A stretch of DNA of 64,000 nt from Dolomedes plantarius (Eukaryota; Arthropoda; Arachnida; Araneae; Dolomedidae): positions 231,516,953-231,580,952 of the forward strand of contig OU015490.1 in the NCBI GenBank assembly GCA_907164885.2, read 5' to 3'. Positions 33,042 to 43,413 of the stretch are shown here, one piece after another. The notes beneath the pieces are model-generated. The model did not search any database, had not been told where the DNA came from, and saw nothing but the letters and a program-made list of their open reading frames with translations. A program made the translations under genes and the position numbers. How positions within the stretch are numbered: the stretch's first letter is position 1; the number at the start of each line of letters is the position of its first letter.

Positions 33042-34612
33042 CACTGATGGCCATTAAAATTTCAACACCAGGAAGGAAAGCAAATAACGGAGCTTTACTT
33101 ATTGTACGTATACAGCATAGTAGGAAGAAAACATGATAAAATTTGTAGGTAATTTGGGGGGTACACAGGGTCCGAAATTAGCACACACAGCAGCCGCTTC
33201 TGACAGCTAAAAGGGCTGTAACCCGGTTAGGCATCGAGTCGAACTGGGCTTGGATGACACATACGGGCAAGTCATTCCATGCTGCTTCAAGTCAATGCCA
33301 CACTTCATCAATCGAAGTGGCTGGAGAGCGGTGGAAGCCAGATGTTTTCAATGGGTGTGAGGTCTGGAGAATGTACTGGCGAGGGCAACAGTCGAACAAG
33401 GTAGTCAGTGCCAGTGGCCCCAGTGTCTAGGTAGGTCAGGACACGACAGGCAGCATGCGCTGTTGTGTTTTCTTGTGGTCTGGAAGATAGGGCACAACCA
33501 CCGGCCCTAAAATGATAAAATTTGAAGGTAATTTGGGGGGTATACAGGGTCCGAAATTAGCACACACAGCAGCCGCCTCTGACAGCTAAAAGGGCTGTAA
33601 CCCGGTTAGGCATCGAGTCGAACAGGAAAAGAAGAGAAATGAGAGAATTATGCTCTCAAAAATATGAAGATAAGAAATTATGCTCTCATTTCCATAAGAG
33701 CTGAGAAATGTAAGGCTGACTGTTTAGATTACTGTCGACGCGAAGAAGACGTGATCGTGTCGTATACCCAATGGCTGCCTGTATTATGTCACCAGGTGCA
33801 GGGCCTGCATGACGATATCGAATGCAAGCAGACAGCGTACGTTCTCCTCAGTGCCTCCGGATAAGGATACGTTCATCATGATGCTGCACGCAGAACCGGG
33901 ACTCGTCTGAAAAGATGACGTGGTGCCACTCCTGTATCCAGTTTTGTCGCAGGACTCACCCCTGTCACCGCGCGTCTCTATGCTGCAGTGTCAAGGGAAG
34001 CCGCAATAATTGTCGTCGTGCAGACTGTCAGTGCTGCTCCAGACGTTGTCGCATTGTCCGTGCGGATACTTGTCGTGCTGCAAACAAGCCCATTTCATGA
34101 CTCAAGGTCCGTGATGTGGCTGCACGATCCTGCAAGGCCTACCTGACAACATGTTTGTCCTCTCGGGCGTTAGTGGCGGGAGGCCGTTGAGATCCTGCAT
34201 GGCTCCTGAACCCATATGCGATCCCATATTCGCATGACTATTCATGATAAATCGTTTTATTCCGACCAATGGGAGCAGCAATATCGCGGCATGAAAAACC
34301 GCACTTTCGAAAGCCCACGATCCTGCCGCTATCGAATTCCGACACGTGCTGGTAATCGTTTTTCTTTCTTATACGAGCCATAACACGATCTTCTCACAAG
34401 CAACCAACATTCAAATGCGATTTCCGAATGAGAAACTCGCTGTGTAACTTTCCTTTTATACAGAGTTTGAGATGTCGTTTCTCCCTCCTGCGTCTTTCGA
34501 TTGAGCTTAAATGCTAATCATTTGCATATCCCAGCATTTTCTTTCTTTCATGTGAATTTGACGTTTGTATTAACCCACCTTTATGGTGATGTAATTTTAA
34601 TAGCCAGCAGTG
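33042..34612 (-). mobile_element. Tc1 element, decayed, with internal duplication
   Basis: Left end CACTGATGGCCATTAAAATT and inverse of right end CACTGCTGGCTATTAAAATT; TA on both sides (33040-33041, 34613-34614). A block of about 105 bp (33140-33235) recurs at 33515-33615 with few changes, each with GGGCTGTAACCCGGTTAGGC. The transposase on the minus strand survives only in scraps. Confidence 0.8.
33200..34385 (-). pseudogene. Tc1 transposase relic
   Basis: The minus strand around 33960-33760 reads WIQEWHHVIFSDESRFCVQHH, then RHAGPAPGDIIQA. This is the first catalytic-aspartate region of a Tc1 transposase (W--V-FSDESRF). The N-terminal helix-turn-helix part (about 34385-34000) and the C-terminal DD34E part (about 33420-33200) are recognisable only by position and scattered words. 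Stops and frameshifts occur throughout. Confidence 0.65.
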
Positions 34613-34864
34613 TAGTTCTATTATATTGTTCTTAATATACGTTGTAATCACGGACAAATTTTTCGATGACCCTACATATTTACACATATCCTAACATTCT
34701 TCTAAAGCAGTCAGACTATCCAATTATTATGGATCGTGCTATTAGTTGCCATACATTTGCCACATACATTAAGGGAAGTAAAAACTTGAAAAAGTCAGTT
34801 GATATCATGTTTTGACGTACGTTAATAGTCTACTTACAAGATTGAGAGCTTCTCTTAACTACCC
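34613..34864. other. Unassigned AT-rich DNA
   Basis: No feature recognised before the tandem array begins. Confidence 0.35.
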
Positions 34865-37210
34865 AACGTTCTATGTTTTAAGTCTCTAACTTTGAAGTCC
34901 TTCTTAGAAATGAAATTTGTAATCAATAACCAGTAATTTGTAATCAATTCCAATCAGTAACCAGGAGTGAATAAATGTATCAGGTCGGTATAAAAAGTTC
35001 GCGTGGATTTTTGTAGTGAAAACAAAAGACATAGTTTTGATACTCACCAGTAACTTCATGGAGAACATGCTTACCGTTCCGCTTATGTTTCAAGTCTCTA
35101 ACTTTGAAGTCCTTCTTAGAAATGAAATTTGTAATCAATAACCAGTAATTTGTAATCAATTCCAATCAGTAACCAGGAGTGAATAAATGTATCAGGTTGG
35201 TACAAAAAGTTCGCGTCGATTTTTTTTAGTGAAAACAAAAGACATAGTTTTGATACTCACCAGTAACTTCATGGAGAACATGTTTACCGTTCCGCTTATG
35301 TTTTAAGTCTCTAACTTTGAAGTCTTTCTTAGAAATGAAATTTGTAATCAATAACCAGTAATTTGTAATCAATTCCAATCAGTAACCAGGAGTGAATAAA
35401 TGTATCAGGTTGGTACAAAAAGTTCGCGTCGATTTTTTTTAGTGAAAACAAAAGACATAGTTTTGATACTCACCAGTAACTTCATGGAGAACATGTTTAC
35501 CGTTCCGCTTATGTTTTAAGTCTCTAACTTTGAAGTCCTTCTTAGAAATGAAATTTGTAATCAATAACCAGTAATTTGTAATCAATTCCAATCAGTAACC
35601 AGGAGTGAATAAATGTATCAGGTTGGTACAAAAAGTTCGCGTCGATTTTTTTTAGTGAAAACAAAAGACATAGTTTTGATACTCACCAGTAACTTCATGG
35701 AGAACATGTTTACCGTTCCGCTTATGTTTCAAGTCTCTAACTTTGAAATCCTTCTTAGAAATGAAATTTGTAATCAATAACCAGTAATTTGTAATCAATT
35801 CCAATCAGTAACCAGGAGTGAATAAATGTATCAGGTTGGTACAAAAAGTTCGCGTCGATTTTTTTTAGTGAAAACAAAAGACATAGTTTTGATACTCACC
35901 AGTAACTTCATGGAGAACATGTTTACCGTTCCGCTTATGTTTTAAGTCTCTAACTTTGAAGTCTTTCTTAGAAATGAAATTTGTAATCAATAACCAGTAA
36001 TTTGTAATCAATTCCAATCAGTAACCAGGAGTGAATAAATGTATCAGGTTGGTACAAAAAGTTCGCGTCGATTTTTTTAGTGAAAACAAAAGACGTAGTT
36101 TTGATACTCACCAGTAACTTCATGGAGAACATGTTTACCGTTCCTCTTATGTTTTAAGTCTCTAACTTTGAAGTCCTTCTTAGAAATGAAATTTGTAATC
36201 AATGACCAGTAATTTGTAATCAATTCCAATCAGTAACCAGGAGTGAATAAATGTATCAGGTTGGTACAAAAAGTTCGCGTCGATTTTTTTTAGTGAAAAC
36301 AAAAGACATAGTTTTGATACTCACCAGTAACTTCATGGAGAACATGTTTACCGTTCCGCTTATGTTTTAAGTCTCTAACTTTGAAGTCCTTCTTAGAAAT
36401 GAAATTTGTAATCAATAACCAGTAATTTGTAATCAATTCCAATCAGTAACCAGGAGTGAATAAATGTATCAGGTTGGTACAAAAAGTTCGCGTCGATTTT
36501 TTTTAGTGAAAACAAAAGACATAGTTTTGAGACTCACCAGTAACTTCATGGAGAACATGCTTACCGTTCCGCTTATGTTTTAAGTCTCTAACTTTGAAGT
36601 CCTTCTTAGAAATGAAATTTGTAATCAATAACCAGTAATTTGTAATCAATTCCAATCAGTAACCAGGAGTGAATAAATGTATCAGGTTGGTACAAAAAGT
36701 TCGCGTCGATTTTTTTTAGTGAAAACAAAAGACATAGTTTTGAGACTCACCAGTAACTTCATGGAGAACATGCTTACCGTTCCGCTTATGTTTTAAGTCT
36801 CTAACTTTGAAGTCCTTCTTAGAAATGAAATTTGTAATCAATAACCAGTAATTTGTAATCAATTCCAATCAGTAACCAGGAGTGAATAAATGTATCAGGT
36901 TGGTACAAAAAGTTCGCGTCGATTTTTTTTAGTGAAAACAAAAGACATATTTTTGATACTCACCAGTAACTTCATGGAGAACATGTTTACCGTTCCGCTT
37001 ATGTTTTAAGTCTCTAACTTTGAAGTCCTTCTTAGAAATGAAATTTGTAATCAATAACCAGTAATTTGTAATGAATTCCAATCAGTAACCAGGAGTGAAT
37101 AAATGTATCAGGTTGATACAAAAAGTTCGAGGCGTTTTTTTTAGTGAAAACAAAAGACATAGTTTTGATACTCACCAGTAACTTCATGGAGAACATGTTT
37201 ATCGTTCCGC
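34865..37210 (-). repeat. Tandem array, 11 copies of a 213-bp unit
   Basis: The marker AAGTCTCTAACTTTGAA recurs at 34880, 35092, 35305, 35518, 35731, 35944, 36156, 36369, 36582, 36795 and 37008, a step of 212-213 bases. Units differ by only a few substitutions. The array starts and ends within a unit. Each unit carries on the minus strand an open segment between splice-like signals. It is too long for a minisatellite and too few copies for a typical satellite; local unequal exchange of a gene segment is plausible. Confidence 0.95.
35048..35114 (-). other. Putative 67-bp exon within each array unit (example)
   Basis: On the minus strand CATTTCTAAG is followed by codons for KDFKVRDLKHKRNGKHVL and HEVTG, then CTG/GTGAGT, a near-perfect donor. 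The same segment with the same signals recurs in the other units. The residues resemble the stretch just before the Walker A loop of ABCG (White-type) transporters, where -ILH-VSGEF precedes GE--AIMGPSGAGKS. That likeness is short and is an inference. A 67-bp exon (1 mod 3) would shift the frame if joined in series, so at most one copy per transcript could be used. Confidence 0.35.
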
Positions 37211-37330
37211 TCTACTACCTTCGGCCATCTTTTAAGGAACTTCATAATAATTCCATATTCTCAAACCTTACACGGGGCAAATCTTTTTTTTTCAGGGGAG
37301 GGGGGGTTGCGCTTTTACTTATTTGAAATA

Positions 37331-37431
37331 GGGCTCAACGCACCATAATGCAAGATTCTGTAGCAGTAAAGAAACTAAACCATATAACGAGGATACTGCT
37401 ACATAATCTTGCATTATGGTGCGTTGAGCCC
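37331..37431. mobile_element. 101-bp foldback MITE / hairpin
   Basis: Arms of about 39 bases, from GGGCTCAACGCACCATAATG to TGCATTATGGTGCGTTGAGC, are inverse copies with one mismatch, around a loop of about 23 bases. TA lies on both sides (37329-37330, 37432-37433). It looks like a Tc1/mariner-type MITE. The transcript would fold as a long near-perfect hairpin. Confidence 0.8.
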
Positions 37432-37433
37432 TA

Positions 37434-38914
37434 AGTGCGGGATTTCGGTTTATTTTTGTCTGCATTCTTCCTGCATTCTTAATAATTATCTTGCTTTGTT
37501 GAATTATTAACTTTTAGTTATGTCTGTTTTCAGTATGAGGATTTGTTGCAATTGGGCAATCTTTTATTGAAAATTGAAAATTTTCAACGCTAGTAGGTTT
37601 TCTATTAATTTGTTAGGCAGTCTATACCTTCTTTATACGTATCATTTCGCGTTGAATTATTTACATTATTTGTGCTACAATATACTAAGTTATAGTTAAT
37701 TTAAAAGATACTCACACTAACCTTTCCTTAAATAGTAAACTAGCTAAACAATGCCAAAATAAGGAATAACTGTCACAAAAACGAAGTCAGTAATATGAGA
37801 AAAATTGTGTTTAATTCTCTTAAATGACACAGCACGGTTTAATATAAAGTAGATGAAAGACAGCAGGTCGAAGCACTCAGTTAAATATGAATTACACATT
37901 TTACAATAGTTGAAAACTTTTATTAATTTTATCTAATGAATATTAAAACATTTAAATTTTTTTTACATGTATAATAAGTCATTCAAACACATAGATTATT
38001 TTTCTACTAAAGTTATCAGGGCATTTTAAACGTCTTACTATGCAATTATTACACATTTTAATCATATTGACTGTCTGGATAACTTTACCTTTCAATTCTC
38101 TCAGCTCCCTGGCAATCATTCAAATAACATTTTTTTCCGTGTTTTCGTTAGATGTGTATAAATTCTAACCTGAAAGTCCATCTAAATCTAACTTTTTTTC
38201 TATTGGGGTAGCCTTCATAAACTTCCGAAACTGCAGTTTTAAGAATTCAAGTTTAGAACGGGAGTTTATTTATTATACGAACATTTCTTTTTTCTGACGT
38301 TTGACCTTAAAGGAAAAAAAACACTTAAACCTGTCTATTTTAAGGTAAAATACCAACGGAGACGAACCTTCAACCTTAAGAAAAGGAATTTACATTTATA
38401 TATACCGATAAAAGAGATTTTGTGTTTTCAGGGGTATTTTCGTTCGGAAAATACGTCTGTCTGTGTAGTCCCAGATTCAAAATTGTTTTCAAGATTTAAA
38501 ATAAACCGTATCTGGATGCAAAGGAAAGAAGTGAAGTAGTAAAACTACCAAGATTTCCTGAATTTGAGCATTTACTTTTATCATACAAAAAAAGTTTTAA
38601 TTTAGAAAGACCTGTCTGCAATTTCGCATGAATGAATGAATAATACGCATACTTTGTATGTAATTAAGATTTTGTTAAATAAATTTTTAAAATATATTTG
38701 CACGACACTTGCTTTCAATAGAAGTATTATACTTAATTGAGACCAACCGAGCTACAATATTAGCAATTTTTCACGATATAATGGGCAGCAGATGCATTGG
38801 TGTCTAACTAATCTCGTACTTAAAAGTTTTGTCCATTTAATGTTGTATAAATTTCTAAGAGACATTTCCTTTCAAAAAGCAGTATTAAACTTAACACTTG
38901 GCCTGCAACTGTAT
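37434..38914. other. Unassigned AT-rich DNA
   Basis: About 1.5 kb without coding pattern, element ends or tandem structure that I could see. Confidence 0.4.
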
Positions 38915-39544
38915 TGTTACGAATTTTGTAAATTAATGTATGTATTTAGCTTAAATTATCATTAAAATTGTTATTGTGCCTGTAAAATAATGCATTATTA
39001 TCATGTTCCATGTAAATGGTCGTATTAGCTAAATTTCTGCTGTACCATGCATTAAATATATTTTGCCAGATTGGCGAGTTTATTAGCTTGTTGGTGACGT
39101 TTTTGGCGACTAATTCTTTTAGCGCCAAGTTTGGTGAAATATCGCCAAATTTGTCGACTTTTCCAAGCCTAGAAACATTGTTGAATTCCCGAGACTCTCG
39201 TTAAGCTATAAATACGTCCTCGATTCAGTGTTCAGTTCGGAGTTCAGATTTCATTTTTCAGTTGCCCTTCTAACTTCTCAAAAGCGCCGCTGTTATGCTA
39301 TGAGATTTTCTTCGTAGAATCGCTGAGATTTATGCCGCGATAAGTGAGATTTCGTGCCGCGTCTTTTGTGTTGTGTTTTTCGTGCTTCTGTGATCTGGAT
39401 ATTGTGTTAGAAGCACTGTAGTCAGTTTCTGGCGATCTGTAAACTGTAGTATTTCGACTTCCTGTAAATAAACCTTTGTTTTTATTCTTTCTTATTCAAA
39501 GTCCATTCAATCACCGAACTCGAACTGGGGTACAATTCGTAACA
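38915..39544 (+). mobile_element. Solo LTR, 630 bp
   Basis: Starts TGTTACGAATTTTGTA and ends TACAATTCGTAACA, an inverted repeat of about 14 bases with TG/CA ends. GTAT flanks it on both sides (38911-38914, 39545-39548). Promoter-like GCTATAAATACG near 39204 and TAAATAAACC (polyadenylation) near 39465 give plus orientation. A decayed relative lies at 28310-28785. Probably Ty3/gypsy from the 4-bp duplication. Confidence 0.85.
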
Positions 39545-39548
39545 GTAT

Positions 39549-40340
39549 TTAAATATATATGCAGATAACCAGCAAAGGATGAAAATTTGAAATAAAGTAC
39601 GGCTTTTTCATTATCTCAAATCTATTTTCTTTATATGGGTGTTTGAGATTCATAGTTTAAATGATAAAATGTGAGAATTTATCTGAATCTTATTCAGGGA
39701 AGTAAAGGTAGTTTTCCAATAAAGCAATATTAAGTTGATCAAAAATTTCTCCAGTATGACTTCCCTATGTCATAAATTGTCTTCAACATTTGCGTGTAAA
39801 TACACGAGTTTAATCGGTAACGGTCAACAATGTGTTAAGGGATATTGAATTTTTTATATTTACTGTTATGAGGTGATAAAATTTAAGCTAAAACAAATTC
39901 AAATACTTTTTTCTTCTTGAATGATCTGTATTTTTTCTCATCTTTCTCTGAACACTTCTTTCATGAGTGTAAAAGAATTATCCTATCGGTATAGCGAGTC
40001 AATGTTTGTAGACCAACATTCAGGTAATTGACAAAGAAATGTAATCTCTGACCACAGAGTTATCTTTAGTTGTCTAACAGTAGGGATAGCGGCTATTGTC
40101 AAATAGCAGGGATAATAAATTTGAAAGTGTAGTCTGTGAGAAAAATGGTTTGTTGCGAAAAAAGAGGTTTTTAGCTTATGAAAGTCAGGATCTATTGTTA
40201 ACTGAGTAATGAGAAAATATCTATGGCAAGCTTTAGTAAATAACGTTCCCTTCAATTGCCAAAATAATAGCTATTTTAATGGAATGTCATTCTGGCATTA
40301 GATAAAGAAATTTAAAAACTATTTCAGCCGTGGTTATTAA
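39549..40340. other. Unassigned AT-rich DNA
   Basis: No gene-like pattern. The open frame at 39983-40255 has no recognisable motif. Confidence 0.4.
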
Positions 40341-40589
40341 TTAAGACTGTTGGGTACTAACCATGTTGAATTCACTCACCTGATTGTTAAAATTTGGAGA
40401 AAATTTGTACACGAATTGCCGGCTTGGATTTAAAGAGGTCTTTTTAAAGAAAGTTATATTCCGTAATAGAAAAAGAAATTGTACACCATGAGAAATTTTT
40501 CGCTTATGCAAATAATATTTTAAAATTCAAATTTTTTGGGGGGAGGGGAAATCTGGTATAGTGTGTTTAAATGCACATCTACTGAAGTC

Positions 40590-41383
40590 TTGAAGTGCCT
40601 TATTTTGGATACCATAAATAGTAAATATCCAGAACATAAATGGTTGCATGTATATACGGACGGTTCATATTCTGATGTTTCTGTGTCTGCGGGATCGGGA
40701 GTCTACTCGAATATCTTCTCTATGTCTCGGCTGGAAAAAAACCGAAATTCATTTGATGGAGATATGGAGGCCCTCAAAATTGCCTTAGAACAACTATTGG
40801 TCCTACATCATAAATCTGAGAGAGTTGTTCTACTATCGGATTCAAGGGCAGCAATTCAAGCCATTGGCTCTTTGGAGACTCCACAGAAATTCTCCAACAT
40901 CGAGAGTTTCTCCGAGTCCTACTCCTGAAAAACAAGGACATTAGTCTGCAATAAATTCCTGGACAGAGTGGCATCCATGGAAATGAACAAGCAGATTTCC
41001 TCGCTCGAAAAGGTGTGACGTTATTGCAATCAAAATATTCAAATATGCCATATCGCTCTTTAAAATTATAGATAATACAATTCATGAGAAGTAGATACCA
41101 GTTGAAATTGCTGGATAGAATTAAGACGGAACGTTGGAGATTTGAAGATCTCGCTTGCTTACCAGATAGCCCACAACGAGACGCAGTGGCCTCATTTTGG
41201 CTATTGACAGGCCATGATTGTCTGGGTGAGCATTTTCGTCGGATTGGTGTACTTGTCCAGCTTTTCTGTCCTCTTTGTGATCTTATGGAACCCGTGAACA
41301 GAACTCATCTGCGTCGCTGTTGAGCACTTCTTGGTTGTAACTCCGAGACCGCCCGATCTTGGCGTGCCAGAGATTGTCTAAGG
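40590..41383 (+). pseudogene. LINE RNase H and C-terminal relic
   Basis: The RNase H domain reads WLHVYTDGSYSDVSVSAG, SFDGDMEALKIALEQLL and RVVLLSDSRAAIQAI, with the catalytic residues D, E and D in these three motifs. In a shifted frame IPGQSGIHGNEQADFLARKG gives the fourth (usually IPGHCGI-GNE-AD). A tail follows: LLDRIKTERWRFEDLACLP, FWLLTGHDCLGEHFRRIGV, CPLCDLMEPVNRTHLRRC, a CCHC-type motif of LINE ORF2 C-termini. Several stops. LINEs with RNase H belong to I/R1/LOA-like or some Jockey groups; I cannot choose. Confidence 0.8.
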
Positions 41384-41685
41384 AAGGGGTGTCAAACTCG
41401 CGGCCCGCGACGAACATCTTTGCGGCCCGGCCAATATATTGGCACACAGTAATATATAATAAAATAACCGACGCAGAATTATAATAAGATAGGAAGAATT
41501 CGCTAAATGATTTTTTAATGATACTCTTTTTTGATATTATTAAACAAAATGCATAGATTTATGTTGAATATACTGTAATTAGGTAAATAAGCCTACGTTT
41601 CTATTAATATTGATTTTTTTTGCGCCCACCTATAGTTAAACCAGGTTTGTTTGGCCCAAGGTAGCCTCTGAATTTGACACCCCTG
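41384..41685. mobile_element. hAT (Charlie-like) MITE, 302 bp
   Basis: Starts AAGGGGTGTCAAACTCGCGG and ends AATTTGACACCCCTG, inverse of the widespread CAGGGGTGTCAAACTC end with the first base changed. GTCTAAGG lies on both sides (41376-41383, 41686-41693). No gene. Confidence 0.9.
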
Positions 41686-41995
41686 GTCTAAGGCAATGAC
41701 TACGGTCATTTACTTTCATGTTACTTATGTGTAATTGTTTGCATTTCTTTTTATCCTTGCCTTGCTATTAGAAATAAAAAAAGTGATTTAAATGCTCATA
41801 AATTCCTTTGGTGGAAGAAATTTATAAAATGAATCCTGTTGCAAGATGCAGGAAAGTTCAGGCTGTCTGAAAATACAATTTTTATTGGATTATGAGCATT
41901 TATGTAGCAGTAAATTGTAGACAAATTTTCTCCATATTATGTTAACATTAATGTGAGCGAATTCAACAGGGTTAGTACACAAAAGCTTTAATATA

Positions 41996-42979
41996 TACGG
42001 AAAAATAGACTAATATTAGATAAATAATTAAGTTTACTACAAAATACGTCAAGTTGACAGTTTTAGTTACCTATAAGTAAAGTACAATTTTACATAGAAT
42101 CATTCTTTAGAAGTTAACATAAGTACATGGAGGAAGGTAAATATTTCCTATACATTTTATGAATTTGAAACATACTGTGCAATTTTTACGGTACATAGGA
42201 GATTCAAGGAAGGCCATACGTATAGATCAGTATAAGTTACATATTCATTATAACCAAATGATGCTTTTAGTAAGTATTTCCTATATACATCTATTTTGAA
42301 CTGTAACAAACTGAATTTGAAATCAAGTTCAAACATATCTGCACGAATTCGATTCCAACTGGACTAGGATTTCAACATATTTTAAGATATAATTTCTTTC
42401 ACAAATTCTTTGACTTGTTTTTGATCAGGCACTCTCCTGGAAAAATGTATGCAGGCAGGAATGTATAATTCCCGAGAGGTCCTTCAGATTTTCATATTAA
42501 TGTAAATATATTTCGTCATAAAAATGCATTACAGATCTAATATTCTACTTTGGAAAATCTATTCAGATACCCAATATAACCATTTCAACTTGAACTAAAG
42601 ATTTTCAAGGCAGATTCTTCGAATAATTACTCTTTGGGAATGGAAACAAAGAAATCCTTGCTTCTCTTGAAGAAGTTGGATTTAAATAAAATTGTAGATA
42701 TGATATAGAGTGTGGTCCAAAATTATTGAGCTCATTTCATGTTTGAAAAAAAAAAGAACAAAATGAGGCACGTACATGTTTATCGTTTTCTTGGAAATAC
42801 AATTTAAAACAGTTTTACAGAACAAAATTTTAAACATTAAATAACTTCCACATAAGCCGAACAGAATGTATACCGACCAGGAAAAAGTAATGTGAGGTTT
42901 TTTTTTTTTTTTGGTCTTTGGCGGAACACCTGCAGAAATGCTGCAAAACACTTGGCGTTAAATTTTTTGCGTGCTACAT
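41996..42979. other. Unassigned AT-rich DNA
   Basis: No gene or element end recognised until the BEL element's duplication TACAT at 42975-42979. Includes a run of 14 T at about 42899-42912. Confidence 0.4.
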
Positions 42980-43223
42980 TGTTTGGAAATTTGTGTTAAT
43001 TTTCTCCCCTAGATGGCATTGCATGTCAATGTAAGTTTGATATTTACTATGTTTTGTCTAGTACTCTCGTGGCAGGCAAACAGGAAAGTTTGAGCGTATG
43101 TAAGCTCTCATCTTTAATAATTCTTTGAATAAAACTGTATATATGTAGAAATAAATAATGTAGATTTTAGAAGATAGATATTTTTCTTCATGCACCTTCT
43201 ACCACTCAACCACGGATGTAATA
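42980..43223 (+). repeat. 5' LTR of the BEL element
   Basis: Begins TGTTTGGAAATTTG and ends GGATGTAATA, so not in the usual CA. Contains TTGAATAAAACTG, a polyadenylation signal. Confidence 0.95.
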
Positions 43224-43413
43224 TGGTGCATATCGGCTGTGAACTGGAACTGAATTTTTTTTGATTGGAATGGACACCTGCTGTGCTTGAAAAAAAAATG
43301 GCTCAACGGATTCCTTCAGCTTTTGGATGCTGAATGGAAATAAGAATTTTTCTTCGGATTAGCTGTTCTTACTATTACGGATACCTTAATTAAAGGTAAG
43401 GTCTTTTATAATA

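Larger units (their letters stand above)
40575..41786 (+). mobile_element. 5'-truncated LINE insertion with 9-bp duplication
   Basis: TTTAAATGC stands at both edges (40566-40574 and 41787-41795), and copy B of element E has the site once, at about 55053, so the insertion is exact. The 3' end is GAAATAAAAAAAGTGA. It carries the RNase H end of a LINE and a hAT MITE (41384-41685). Confidence 0.85.
40341..41985. mobile_element. Unclassified long-TIR element E, copy A
   Basis: Left arm GGTACTAACCATGTTGAATT and, inverse of the right arm, TGTACTAACCCTGTTGAATT open terminal inverted repeats of at least 45 bases, continuing CACTCACCT..TGTTAA. Copy B at 54541-55255 has the same arms. Internal sequence such as ATATTTTAAAATT and AATTCCTTTGGTGGA is shared. 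Copy A is split by a LINE insertion (40575-41786). No coding region of its own was seen. Exact outer ends and duplication are uncertain. Confidence 0.6.

Noticed and set aside
34865..37210. CRISPR-like array
   Set aside because: Whole 213-bp units repeat with no unique spacers, and the genome is eukaryotic.
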